64,000 nucleotides of DNA from Tilletia caries (taxonomy: Eukaryota > Basidiomycota > Exobasidiomycetes > Tilletiales > Tilletiaceae), in NCBI GenBank assembly GCA_032718865.1, contig JALUTQ010000028.1, forward strand, positions 992,001 through 1,056,000, given 5' to 3'. Positions within the stretch are counted from its first letter, which is position 1; each line of letters starts with the position of its first letter. This document shows positions 1 to 10,875 of the stretch, piece by piece. The translations under genes and the position numbers were made by a program. The notes below the pieces were generated by a model. That model searched no databases and was not told where the DNA came from. It was given only the letters and a program-made list of their open reading frames with translations.

Positions 1-241
1 TTGCCTGCGCAGAACTAACCATTCCCAGCAAGGCAGTCACAAAAGGTATCAGGTCGCACGAAGCACGATGCTGCCTGACACAGCTTCCTCTGATGATTGA
101 GAGCTCTTCCTGCTGACCGCTGATGCCTTGATCCTCTCTTCCCATCTTCCTTCTTTGCATTCTTTTCCCTTACCTATACCTATGTCATTTTCAGCTCATC
201 GATCCCACTCCTATACACTCACCGTCGCGCTAGCGCGTTAG
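1..241. other. leading stretch without a clear gene
   Basis: No convincing coding sequence was seen. An ATG at 182 opens a frame that meets TAG at 239-241, and the coding-like sequence begins directly after that TAG. Confidence 0.4.
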
Positions 242-391
242 CCGCGTCCTGCACAACCTCTGCGCTCCCTCGCCCGCACCGCATCCGCAGCGCGCCGGTC
301 GTACAGCGCCGCCGCGGTCTCGGACATTCCAAGCTCGACTTCACTCCATCCCACCAAGCCTTCTACATTTACTTGGACGTCACCCAGGTGT
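242..391 (+). other. possible exon encoding a mitochondrial presequence, truncated
   Basis: The frame after the TAG at 239-241 reads as an Arg/Ala/Ser-rich, acid-poor peptide with the segment LRSLARTASAARRSYSAAA, which has the look of a mitochondrial targeting sequence. TAG could be a splice acceptor. The frame continues only until it runs into the CGGAGTACGGAG repeat cluster just downstream, so any gene would be cut off by that insertion. No catalytic or family motif follows. The alternative is a chance open frame in GC-rich DNA; this call is weak. Confidence 0.25.
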
Positions 392-394
392 AAG

Positions 395-1152
395 GATGAG
401 CACGGAGTAAGCCCCGGAGCGGCTTTGCCGGAGCGTCCCGGTTATCCGGGGCCGCACTCCGGGGGAGCCGGGAGTACGGAGTGAGAATCGAGAGGTTACC
501 TCACCGTTGCCGGAGTACGGAGCAGACGTTTGAGCATCGCAAGGAATTTCCCGGAGCACGGAGCTGACCTTTGGGCGCTTCGAAAAATTCCCCGGAGTAC
601 GGAGTAAACACCTGTGAAAGTGACGGAGTACGGAGTTACCCCCCGGAGTCCGGGGCGCTCCGGGACCTCCACATCTTTCTCATAAGGAAAGTGATTTTTC
701 CATAAACATGGATATTTTTGGGGACAATTTTTCAAAAAAAATTATTTTTCACAAATCTCATCTCGCAGTCTAAATCTGACCAAAACAGCTCTTCAAGCGC
801 TCTCAGACTGTTTCCTTAAGCATAGCTGCTACAAGCTTGATCAAAAGCATACACATTCTGAAATCATACCATGTTTTGAGATTTGTGAGATCATCTCCCG
901 GAGTACGGAGCTCCCCCGGATTATCCGGGCTCCGTAGCTACGGAGTATGGAGTAGACTTTTTGAGACACTTCATAATTTGACGGAGCACGGAGTAAATTT
1001 TTCTATGGTGCTCCTTATCTTGACGGAGTACGGAGTAAGATGTTGGTGTAACTCTCAAAAGAGACGGAGCACGGAGCACCACAGAAAGTCAGCGGAGCGC
1101 CCCGGAGTATGGGCCCCGGAGTACAGAGCACTCCGGGGCGCTCCGGGCTCAT
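395..1152. repeat. cluster of CGGAGTACGGAG repeats with GC-rich hairpins
   Basis: About ten copies of a CGGAGYACGGAG dodecamer lie here, in both conserved and drifted forms, separated by 40-120 bp. Several are flanked by self-complementary GC blocks such as CCGGGGCGCTCCGG, which pairs with GGAGCGCCCCGG (around 650 and 1090-1145). An AT-rich stretch near 715-770 splits the cluster. The frames across it are low complexity and I do not regard them as genes. It resembles a small non-autonomous repeat insertion or a dispersed satellite; no target duplication could be defined. Confidence 0.75.
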
Positions 1153-1189
1153 CCTTACCCAGGTGAACATCCCGGCTGCATCTGGCGAC

Positions 1190-3180
1190 ATGGATATCCT
1201 CGCAGCACATATGCCCTCGGTTGAGGAGCTCAAGCCGGATTTGGTGGCAACTCGACACAGAAGTGTTCGGTGAGTGCCTTCTCCTTTTTTTTGAATCCGG
1301 CTGGAGTGGTATTCTGATCGCCGTTTTTCCGCGGTTACGCCTTCGTTACTTGTCTCTACAGGCCACCCAGTGACGACTTCCTGAACAAATACATAAACCG
1401 GTACGCTTGCTACCCTGTTAGGCTCGGTTGCTGTGATGACTAACTTTTGTTCCTTCATTTCCTTCCGCATATTCCGACTCATAGCGATTGGTTGCCCTCT
1501 ACGACGCTGTCAGCTCTGACATCTCTTCGGAAAGACTCGCTCAGAACAGACTCGCCAACGGTCAAACGACTCCTGCCCATCCCGGCCCCATCCTCTCCAG
1601 CATTTCAGGCTTTTACTAAGCCGGTACGTTTTTACCGCGTCTTTGACCTGCACTTCTGAACTGAGCCTTTCTCAAAGTACCATAACTCAGCACTTGTCCT
1701 TGTACCGGAAGCTGTTGCCGGGCCGACGTCCAGGTTCAGATGATCGATGATTCCAGACGGCCGATTCCGCTAATACTACTGACTTCTTGTTCGCTCTCGG
1801 CCATTCTCACCTCTCACCACAACGCGCTCTTCCCCAAGTCACCTCTCGAGAAGTGCTTCGATACGTACTCTCACAGTTCACTTATTTCCCTTATCCCACT
1901 CTCTACACCCAGAACTGGCAACACATGTTCACAAGTTGCAGTCGGTACATTGAGGCACACTTCCAGGCGAATGTTCTATAAGCATAGCTGGTACTCACTC
2001 CTGTGTTGGTTTGCGTTCACTTGCTTCCCTTCCCTCCTTCTTGTGTAAAGTCGCAGATCGTTATCCAGTGTTCGCATCGCTGCAGCGTAGGCCCGCCCAC
2101 CCGGAACTCGGAGCGTGAAGACGTTCACATTCAAGGCCATTCACAACAACAAGAGGGCCAACTGCATTGTTGGGATGTCTGGGTGAGTAAGGATGAAAAT
2201 CATCGACAAACCTTCTAACAGCTCGTTGTCAGCGTTCAATGCTCTGACGATTTCTACTGGTCGATTCTCACTCCATAGATTCACGAGCGGAGCGCAAGAC
2301 GATGTGCGGTTACCCTTCAGTGTGATTGACAGCATAATGGGCGATGTGTTCAGTGTGCTGTGGGAACCGGAAATGATGCAAGAGATGGGTAACTCCCTGA
2401 GCATCCTCTGGAACGAAACCTTGACACAAGGAGTGCAGCAGCTCCTCGCACTGACTGTCGCTGGTGGTTTGGTCGGAGGTGAGTGAACGGCCATCGATCT
2501 CGTGTTTCCAAACTGAATCTGAACGCTGACGGAATGAGTTCTTCCTTGCAGCGCTCGCCTGGCCTTTGTGGCTGCTGAAGCTAGGATACTTGATTGACAA
2601 TCCTTGGTCAAACGCCCTCGACCGAGCTAAAGCCGCCGGACTGATCTTGGCAGACGTCTTAGCCAAGCGACAGCGCGGTACAATCCTCCTTCGTCCATAC
2701 ACGATCGGAGTCGATCCCAACTCGTTTGTCACCCCTGCTTCCCCGTCACTCCTTTCGCCACCTTTGTCGGGCTGGGTTCAGTTCTTCCAGCGACGGCGGC
2801 GGTAGCAGCGGCGGTGCTCCGCCTACGATAGCTTCCAAGGGCGATGGGACCAACACCCATGCTGCTGCAGTCGGGCTTTTCCTCTCCGGTGCCGAAGTCG
2901 AACAGGCTCGAGGTCGTTCAGCCAGCAGGAGGATAACAACAGCAACAGGGCTGCACCAGCGGCGACGAGCAAGTCGTCCGTGAGCTCGACGTTTGGAGCC
3001 TACGATCAATCCGGATGGGGCGCATCTTCGACCTCGATGGGATTGAACGGCAGCATGTCGATGCCACCGTCGCAGGAGCCTACGCTTACGTTTGGTGGCG
3101 AGGACGGCGAGCTGAGCCTCGGTGACGATTCTCGTCCTCCGGCAGCGGCGCCGTGGAACCCAGACAATCCGTGGGGGTAA
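1190..3180 (+). pseudogene. DUF726 (TMCO4/Mil1-like) alpha/beta-hydrolase gene lacking its catalytic core
   Basis: Three exons fit the conserved centre of DUF726 membrane-associated hydrolases: 2091-2182 (ending NCIVGMSG), 2279-2478 (with FSVLWEPEMMQEMG) and 2552-about 2676 (LAWPLWLLKLGYLIDNPWSN, then ADVLAKR). Phases agree: GG|A rebuilds SGF and GGA G|CG rebuilds GAL. In the family the next block holds the GFSLG nucleophile elbow and the rest of the fold; it is absent. The sequence instead runs into a Ser/Gly-rich tail ending NPDNPWG at 3180, which may belong to another protein. Exons upstream (1190-1286, 1362-1400 and after) are less certain; one frame contains an internal stop. I read this as a truncated or rearranged gene. 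Confidence 0.6.
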
Positions 3181-3550
3181 CGAATTAGGACAATCCACTT
3201 CACTTCAAGGGTGTCATCCATGCAGTGCCTACCTGTACTAGTACCGCTTAGTCCTTACACCATGCTGGATCAACGATCAACGTCACATCAATGAATCGAG
3301 TCTCCGTCTGCATCATGTTCTCTTCCCCGCGTCCGGTAAAGCGCTCGTATGGGATGGGATGTACAGTCAAGTTAAGACATCTCGACGGCCTCATCGCTCA
3401 TCCTTGTAATTCAGTCAGACTATTCTTAGCATTCACCGAGTCACTTGGGATTTGGGAGTGAGCGCAGGATTGAACAAGATTGGATAGGAACCGATGAGAA
3501 GAAGAGGCGTGATGGGAAGATAAGGATAGGGGAACGTCACAAGTCACAAC
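3181..3550. other. convergent intergenic region
   Basis: It lies between the 3' ends of the DUF726-like gene (+) and the Cys-rich secreted gene (-). Nothing beyond AT-richer sequence is visible. Confidence 0.5.
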
Positions 3551-4519
3551 CTAGCCGGATTTAGGAGAGGGAGTCGAAGTGGGAGTCGAGGAGGGCTTGG
3601 TAGTGGTCGAGCTGACGTACGAAGATGACTTGGACGAAGATGACCTGGACGAAGATGACTTGGACGAAGATGTTGTCTTAGACGAGGTCGAAGTGCTTTT
3701 CATCGTCGTCGCAGCTGTGGTGATACTGGTGTTGGCAGCTCGACAGAAGGAGTCGGGATTGAATGGGGGTGGTGGCCTGACGCAGTTCCTCGACTGGCAT
3801 TCCTCGTCCGACTTGCAATAGTCAGCGATCCTTTTTCGACACTTCTTGTCGACGTCGCAGACCAAATAACCACAGTCTGGACTTGAACGGCAACTGCCCA
3901 GAAGAGGCTGTATTTCGCAACCGTTGTAATCAGGGCACTGGGCATCTCCGCAATTCGTTTGGCCGTTGCACGCCTCGTTGTACTGCGATCCGAGGCAGTT
4001 GGTGGCTACGCACTGACCCGAATAGCATTGGTCGGCTTTCTGGCACGGGACCAACGCCGGTGAGAGAATGCAGACCTTGTGCTTCGCGCTGCATGTCGTG
4101 GTCTTGCACTGATCTCCGCTTGTGCAGCTCTGTCCGAGCGAGAGCGAGACACAGGTTCCGTTCCGGCAAGCCGAGCGATCGCAGTCTACATCCGCCTTGC
4201 ACACACCACCGGAAGAAGAGCCGCACTGGCCGGCCGTGCAGTTGCGGCTCAGGCAGTTGTCGTTCTTGAAGCAGCCTCCGTTTGCTACCTGCCGACGACA
4301 GGTCTTGTACGTTGAGGTGCTGTCGTCGGTGGGGACGCAGCGGTCCGAGTAGCAGTCGCTGTTTTGCTGGCAGCGTGAGCCGACGTATTTTCCGCCCACA
4401 GCGCGGGCGAGCAAGGATGACCCGTCGTCCGAGGGAGTGATGGCAGATGCGAGGACGGAGGCGATCGTGGCGAAGCCCAGAAGGACGATGCCCAAACTGA
4501 AGCTGGGAAAAGGACGCAT
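3551..4519 (-). CDS. secreted cysteine-rich protein with Ser/Thr-rich tail
   Basis: A single-exon 322-residue frame. Residues 1-25 form a signal peptide (hydrophobic LGIVLLGFATIASVLASA). Residues about 48-265 carry roughly 30 cysteines in repeating modules of the type C-x5-DC-x6-C, reminiscent of Dickkopf/EB-like Cys-rich repeats seen in fungal secreted proteins. The C-terminal 55 residues are almost purely Ser, Thr, Lys and Pro, a typical O-glycosylated or wall-associated stalk; I see no clear GPI signal. Acidic repeats on the opposite strand are shadows of the Ser stretch. It is probably an extracellular surface or effector-like protein. Function is unknown; the secretion inference is good, the rest is speculative. 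Confidence 0.8.
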   Translation of the reverse strand: MRPFPSFSLGIVLLGFATIASVLASAITPSDDGSSLLARAVGGKYVGSRCQQNSDCYSDRCVPTDDSTSTYKTCRRQVANGGCFKNDNCLSRNCTAGQCGSSSGGVCKADVDCDRSACRNGTCVSLSLGQSCTSGDQCKTTTCSAKHKVCILSPALVPCQKADQCYSGQCVATNCLGSQYNEACNGQTNCGDAQCPDYNGCEIQPLLGSCRSSPDCGYLVCDVDKKCRKRIADYCKSDEECQSRNCVRPPPPFNPDSFCRAANTSITTAATTMKSTSTSSKTTSSSKSSSSRSSSSKSSSYVSSTTTKPSSTPTSTPSPKSG

Positions 4520-5530
4520 CTTGGCAGGACGCTGGTGCCAGAGATGGAAAGGGAAAGATGGAGGAGGAGGGATGAAAACAGGAGTCAGAAGAAGAAGAAA
4601 GGGTCAACCGATGCCACCTTTATGTTAGGGGGCTCTGTGCTGCGTAGCGGGTTGAAGAGAATTCAGGATTCACTGTTCAGTACACCATAACGACACTTGT
4701 GGGCTGCAGCAGCGTGTACTTGATGCTGTACAGCTGTATGTGGATGCTGCACACTTATATGCGGCGGGGTGTCGGATACGAGCTAGCACTTACTAGGTGC
4801 TGGTGCCTGGTAGGCCGACAATCAGGGAACGAGGAAGATGCAGCATTATTGATTGACTCGCATATATAATGCTGGCGGTGGGAAGAAGAGCGGAAGCAAA
4901 GTCTGACTATATCTGACTGTCTCGGGGTCGTCGGACATCAGTGGGGATTTCGGTGCGAGTATATGTAGTGCTGCTGGAGGCTGGAGCGTGGATGGAGCGC
5001 TGGAGGCCCTGGGGCGCCGAAGTGTATATACACATGTAGCGCTGAAAACAGAACAGTCACAGCCAGCCCTGGCTACCCCTCCCCGCAATCTCATGGGTTA
5101 TGGGAGGTCTTAATTGAATTACATCCAAGGGGTTCGAATCGGTGTCTGTACATATGATTCGACGACTCCTCCCTCTGCCCTCCGCCCCTCCCTCTCCTTC
5201 TCCCATTCAAGTAGAACAAAAAGAGAACATTTTTAGAAATTTACAGCATGCACAGCGCGTTCCGTCACGTATCCGCCACGTCGCGTCAGCGTCATCCACA
5301 CACTCCACCCTCATCCCCCCACCCGATACCTCTCCCGCAAATGGCGTCCCCATCCTCTGCCTTGCGAACGTACTCGGCAGACTTCATCCCCCCCTCGCCA
5401 TGGTTCATCGGCTCGGTACTCAGCCGACATATAGTGACCCGGCTGTGGGCCGGAGGATTCCCCAGTCTCTGCCTCCGGGGCTTATTCATCCAAAGTTCAA
5501 AGTCCAAACACCTCGACACGCATATAATTC
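4520..5530. other. intergenic region upstream of two divergent genes
   Basis: It contains TATA-like strings (around 4860-4870) and a short direct TGCTGCACAC/TGTACAGC-type stretch near 4700-4760. Open frames at 5142-5561 are Pro/Ser-rich and could include a 5' exon of the next gene, but I cannot establish this. Confidence 0.35.
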
Positions 5531-5539
5531 ACAACATCC

Positions 5540-8500
5540 TGCGTCGGTGCTGAAGCTTTGAAGGTTGATACTGGATTCCACACGCTCACGCCTGATGAAT
5601 ATGATGCTGAAATTTCTCACATCCTCTGTCCTGACCCTATATACTTATCACTCTCTTCCTTAACCCGAACAGCTATCACAAGCCATGGGCCGCCGCTTCT
5701 ACCTCTCTTTCCAGCGCCCGCCGAGGAAAACCAATGCGGTCTGCGATCATCTGCTTGGCATCGGGTGTCTTTGAGCACGAGGACTTTCGGGTGGAGCGGG
5801 ACGAACTCGCCGAGACGCTCTCCCTGCCACAGCGACGGGTCAGTGTCCTCGAGGTCCAAGTTGCCGAGGAGAGCGCGGGCCGGAGTCAGGCGGATGCGTA
5901 CCGGCGACGACTGGAGGAAGGCTTTGAGGCGCAGCTTGCTGGTCTGCGAAAGGAGCTTGAGGAGACGCAGAGGGAGAATGTCCGGTTGGATGAGGAGCGG
6001 AGGGAGGTGGAGGAACGGGGACGGGAGGAGGTGCATGGGTTTGCGGTGCGCTTGCGTGAGCGCGAGGCAGAGATCGAGAGACTTGTGTTCAACCTGGAGA
6101 CGGAGCGCAAGGCCGTAGCAGACCTGGAGGAGGAGAAAAATCAGCTCATTGCGGCGATCCCGGTTCCCGACGATGAAGAGGAGGCACGACTTGCCGCCAA
6201 ACTCCACGAGACGGAGGTCAAAGTAGGCCTACAGGCTTTGCGGATCAAAGAGCTCGAGAAGGAGAGTGCGAATGCGGATCTGGAGATTGCCAAGTTGCTC
6301 AAAGTGCGCGATCGGATGGAGCAGGAGAATACGAATTATGCAATCCGACCCCTTGAATGGGCCGGGCCAGCTTACTGACCTCTTCTTTCCTACTTTACGC
6401 AGAGCGGCGAAACAACAGGAGCTAAGCTTGTTGAAGCGGAATAGCGGGCGTACCTCTACTGCTAATATGACGACGGCGGCGATGCCTCTGGGCATGAAGA
6501 CTCCGCGCGCGAGTGACAGACATCGGGACGAACAGGTAGACCCCCCCTTGACGGTCCGCCGCCGACCTCCGACGGCCGTCCTGCAATCGATGATCCTCAA
6601 CACGGAGACGCCGCTTCCGAGCAGTCGGATTGCCAGTCGGTACAAGAATGGTGCTCTGCATCCGGAGTCGAGCGGGAAGGAGTCCGCCACGGAGACGGGG
6701 ATGGAGACAGAGGAGGAGGAGAGCGAGGTTGGGGATGAAGTTTCTGCGCTCCGTGTGAAGGATGGGCAGTCGAGCAGACGGGCGCTGGGCGATCGCGGTG
6801 TCTCTGCCAACCAGAGCGCCGCGCTCAAGCCGAGGCTGTCGTCGCACGCGAGTCTGGGCTCGGTGGCTGGCAGGGCTAGCAGAGTGGCGGTGAACGACGA
6901 GAATGTGCCACCAGTGTCGCGTGCATCGTCGTCAGCATCGATAGCGACGGCGACTGCGACGGGCTCGAGCCAGATCAATGGAGTCAAGAGGGCCAGGAGC
7001 AGTCTAGGCGCTGCGGCCCTTTCCAGCGCGACGGCGGCTACTCGTGCCTCCGTCTTGGGCGCGCGTCCTGCCAGCCGAGCCAGTCTGGGTGGGATCAGCA
7101 ACGCGAGCTCAACTGCAGCATCCCGCCTCGAGCGTCCTCGCCCTCCGCCCCCGTCGCGGTCCGTCGCTCCGAGCCCGACACCCAGCATGGCCTCCGTGTC
7201 GTCCACAAAGAGCTTTGCGTCTTCTGCTGCCTCGACTTCTACGCGGACGGGTGTGTTGCGGAGTGCGGCTACTGCGCGCAAGTCCGGCGTCGAGGCTAGT
7301 CGGTATGCGGGCGGTGGTGGTGCGGCACCTACGCCGACGCCTGCCTCTGCTTCGGGTAGAACGAATGGGGGCAATGTCCTGGGCAGGGATCGGGTGGCAA
7401 GCCGACCGAGGGAGAGCGGAGCAATGGGTCGGACCAGCAGTTCGAGTGCGGCGCCGACGACAGCTTCTGCTGCACGTACCACGCTCAAGCGCTCTACACC
7501 AGACGAAGACCTCGACGCAGTAGTGAGGGGATCAGATCATTATTCCGCCTCCACCTCCGCCTTGCCCGCCACCTCAGGCTCCACCACTTCCTTGCGCTCG
7601 ACCATCGTGGCCGCCCGGCACGCCCGTCCACTCGGCACCAGCCTGTCCAGTATCAGCATGGGCCAAAGTAACCGCAGCATGAGCACGAGCGCGGTTCTAG
7701 AGGGGGAGATGACGGTGGCAGAGATGAGTGAGAGCATGAGCGTGGGGCCAGGGCCGGCGCCGTTGCCTTCGATGTCGCTGGACCACCAGCGGCGTCCATC
7801 GCGACCTTCCTCGGCAAGTCGGCATGCATAGTCTCTTCCTTTTTTGCTGAATCTCTTTCGGGCGTATGAAGAACAGGAAGCGGACATCCTCGCTGATGCT
7901 AATGTACTGGTCGTTGCCAGTGGTATCGCACTGCATGAGCGAGAACTCGACGCGCTGCGGATCTACGAAGGGGTGAGTTTCAAGAAGGTACTGCGTTTCA
8001 GAAGAAGAGATAGACAATGGGCTGATGAGTATTGTGAGTAAACTTAGGAAAGCAAAGAGCTCGTCGTCTTTGCGTTGGCGCTCCATGACTTCGAATCTGG
8101 GAAGGCGACTGCAGAACAATTGAAGGAGGCCCTGGACAATTTCCTTGCAGGTACGTAGAGGACCACTCTCTCTGGCCCACCTGACTGAGATCTTTGCTGA
8201 CGTAATGACTGAATGTGATGCAGAGCGAACCTAGGCGATCGGACGTGCCGAACTACCTTGGCGCGCTCTGCAACAATCTGGACTGGTGCTTGAGGTGAGC
8301 GAACTGCGTAGCACAATTTCTCATCCCACAGTTGAGATCTGACTTGTCTGCTCCTGTCTCTTCACAGGCTGTTTCCCTCGTCAAATTGGTCCAGCACCGT
8401 GCCAACGAGAGTAAAGATGCCGACGTTGTCTCTGCGCTGCAGAATCTCCTCGACGCGGCAGGGCCTCAGCCCAAGCAGAGCGTCGAGGCGTTGCAGGCGG

Positions 8501-8727
8501 CCACAAAGCGGATCGGTGATGTCGCGAAGACCAGCCGGGACCGGATCAGGCAGAATGATTCGGTGTTGTCCGTCATCAGTGGGACACCAGGAACGAGATC
8601 ACAGGGCCAGAAGGACGAAGGCACGGCACTCCTGCTCGGCGAGTTCGTTGAGAACTTGCTGGAGAAGATGGAGAGCTCGCTGGTGGATGCGGGGAGGGAA
8701 CTCAAGACTAAACTGGGAGTCAAGTAG
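5540..8727 (+). CDS. multi-exon coiled-coil protein with Ser/Ala-rich centre; several apparent lesions
   Basis: A probable early exon near 5540-5625 contains DTGFHTLTPDEYDAEISH. Frame 5734-6335 is a long heptad-rich coiled coil; it continues after 6403 (AAKQQELSLLKR), then a Ser/Ala/Arg-rich low-complexity region to 7828, then a helical C-terminal domain over exons ending at 7972, 8048-8150, about 8235-8294 and 8368-8727. The layout recalls cytoskeletal or spindle-associated scaffolds, but no family is recognised. Oddities: the phase-consistent donor at 6336 reads TT instead of GT; an in-frame TAG lies at 7829-7831 with coding-like sequence continuing; joining 8150 to 8235 needs a one-base change. 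It could be a decayed gene, two genes, or an intact gene with sequence errors. Confidence 0.5.
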
Positions 8728-9105
8728 GGGCCCGGATTCTCGAATGAATACCTGAAGAATCACACTTCTCGTACCCACCCTGCCAGTTTGGCCCAGCCTG
8801 ATGCAGGATGAGCTGCCGATCTCGAAGCGCGGTTGGACAATCACAAAAAGATGAAGAAGCGCTCCATAATATTGATTGCAATGCAGCCAGAGTTTGTACA
8901 TACATGTCTTTTGTTAGTGGTGTGAATGTCCCTTGTTTAGCGAGTATAGAAAGATCTGAATGAGAGTACATGCCCGTGGTGTTGGTGGATGTGTTGAAGC
9001 TGCGCGGTGTCGCATGAACCAGATTAGAAGAGGCGTTCCATGTGTAACAAATCTAGGCGAAGGAAGAAGACGAAGAGGAGAAGGTAGACGAAGGGAAGCG
9101 CCTGA
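8728..9105. other. 3' flanking region
   Basis: This is probably the 3' UTR of the coiled-coil gene and spacer. No coding signal was seen. Confidence 0.4.
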
Positions 9106-9432
9106 TCAAATCCAGTAGGTGAAGGGATTCGCCAGGAACGTATCTGTTTGGAGCTTGCGGAACGTGTCGGGAATGACAGTCGTATTGGAGCCCATGAACT
9201 GCATCTACTCTTCGCATCGTACGCCGGCCAGTTGAGCACGCCGTCGGCCGTCCGTATTTGGGTCGTGACGATTGGCGAACAGCAGCGAGGCAGCGTTCAT
9301 CATCTTCGACGTCGAGGTGATGTCGTCCGCCGATGCAAATTGGGTGGCCGCGTTTTCTGGCGACGAAAGAATAACCGCATTCGACGGCGACGAAACAACG
9401 AACGCATATGATGTTTCCGGTACCGTGCTGTC
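9106..9432 (-). pseudogene. type-B carboxylesterase/lipase C-terminal fragment
   Basis: Read on the minus strand, the frame gives an Asn/Ser-rich stretch, FANRHDPNTDG, then (one base out of frame) LNWPAYDAKS, then MQFMGSNTTVIPDTFRK and ANPFTYWI before TGA at 9106-9108. That order matches the C-terminus of type-B carboxylesterases, where 'FANTHDPN..G..WP.Y' precedes the last beta strand. The catalytic Ser, Glu and His segments were not found upstream, so only the tail survives, with at least one frameshift. It is a relic rather than a working enzyme. Confidence 0.7.
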
Positions 9433-10304
9433 CGGAGGAGAATAGTGCCGATGTTAGTACCGATGTTGCCGTGACCCGTCGGTCTTCTTCTGTTTTGATT
9501 CCGCTGGACATGCTTGACGTGTGAGACAGACGGGCCGGCAGGAAGATCTTCCAATGCTGTTGAAAGGAAAAGACCACGAGCCAGCAGCGCCAGGTCGCCA
9601 TCGGCTGTGTGAGCCGAACCGTGCTCCTCTGTAGTGAGACCACCTGATCCCCAAATTGGGCGGGCGAGGAAGAGCCGGGGATCTGACTGTTGCCGGTGAA
9701 ACGTGTCTGAGACTGTCGGCCGCTACTAGGTGGAGCACGGTCAGCCGCTGTTGGAAGGGTGGCGAGCTGATACGCGACCGAGAGAACATGGCGCGAGGCG
9801 GAGGGATCACTCAACCTCAACGCTCGGTGTCGATCCAAAGGGCAACGTGGCTGGGACAGCGCAGACAAGCTCTCGTCGGTGGCGCTCGAGACGTGGATAG
9901 TGTGGACGGTGAAGAAGGGGGTGCATCGAGACTAGGATCGAGCAACGAGTTGGTGGGCCACGAACGGTAAAAAGCTGCTTGAAGTCGAAAGGAGGTGTAA
10001 GCATAAGAGCCGGAGGCTGTTTGAAGCCGAAAGGACCTGCTGAGAGCCAAGGTGGGTCGGACTGGCCGAGCCGTGCTTGGTTTTTCCCTTGGGGGCGGTC
10101 ATGGCGCAGCTGGAGGTGGGATTGCTGTTGGGGCCTGGGACGCTGAGAGTGAAAACCTCAGACGTAGGCATTGGGGCCGTCGGTGGTGGCTTTGGGATCG
10201 AGGGGTTACTGGGACCCGATGGCGATGCTGGGACCGCTGGGCGCTGTCGTGGGCCTCTCGCCTGCGTCTGTCGCTCGGCGAGAGTCGAGACAGAAGAATA
10301 CTCA
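9433..10304. other. region without a defined gene
   Basis: Several overlapping frames are open on both strands, all Arg/Ser/Pro-rich and without family motifs. A Pro-rich minus-strand frame at 9932-10321 might be the cytoplasmic tail of the membrane protein upstream of it. Confidence 0.3.
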
Positions 10305-10763
10305 TCACCATGTACAAGCATTCATGACACCCATACCAGCACAACCATAAAGCAACACAGCCAGCACGCCGAAGACGAGACCCACAATCAGAATGTCGAC
10401 CGAAGATCTGCTATTAACCGGCCGCATGCCCTTCGCGGCTTCGCCCGGACCGAATGCTGTGCTTGTAGCCGGGTCTGATTTCGGCAGACGAGCCGATAGT
10501 CGAGGGAGAGGAGCGAATGTTGATGTCGTGAGAGAAAAAAAGGATGAAGTGAATATCTGATGAATGATCTGCTCACCAAAGCAAAGAAGGTTGTGACTTG
10601 AAACATGGGAGAGGCGAAGGGTGAAGAAGGAGAAGTACGAGAGGAAAGAGGTGGAAGAGTCGAAATGAACAAGGACGAGAGCGAGGGCAATCACATGGTG
10701 GAGAAATACTGTTAAGGGGAAAGAAAGTTGCGTGAGGGCTGGTTGAGTGGGATCAGTGATCAC
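10305..10763 (-). CDS. hypothetical single-pass membrane protein (exon)
   Basis: The minus frame carries a transmembrane helix, SVDILIVGLVFGVLAVLLYG, near its C-terminal end, preceded by a basic Ser/Pro-rich region. A donor-like GTGATG and an acceptor (GACGCAG) near 10,270 would join it to a Pro/Ser-rich tail in 9932-10321. The N-terminal half of the frame is rich in Ser, Phe and Leu and may be untranslated. No homology is recognised. The helix is the only solid observation. Confidence 0.3.
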   Translation of the reverse strand: MITDPTQPALTQLSFPLTVFLHHVIALALVLVHFDSSTSFLSYFSFFTLRLSHVSSHNLLCFGEQIIHQIFTSSFFSLTTSTFAPLPRLSARLPKSDPATSTAFGPGEAAKGMRPVNSRSSVDILIVGLVFGVLAVLLYGCAGMGVMNACTW

Positions 10764-10875
10764 TGAGCGAACGATCCCGGTTCGATGTTTTACTTGCCGT
10801 CATTGACGTGCGCGGAATCACCTGGACGGCTGGACTGCAAGAGGCAAGATAAAGTCAGAAAGACAGTAAATCAGG

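Noticed and set aside
5125..5145. tRNA B-box-like GGTTCGAATC
   Set aside because: No A box, no pairing T stem and no acceptor stem could be drawn around it.
6229..7488. 419-codon minus-strand ORF opposite the coiled-coil gene
   Set aside because: It mirrors the Ser/Ala-rich coding strand and has no motif or start context.
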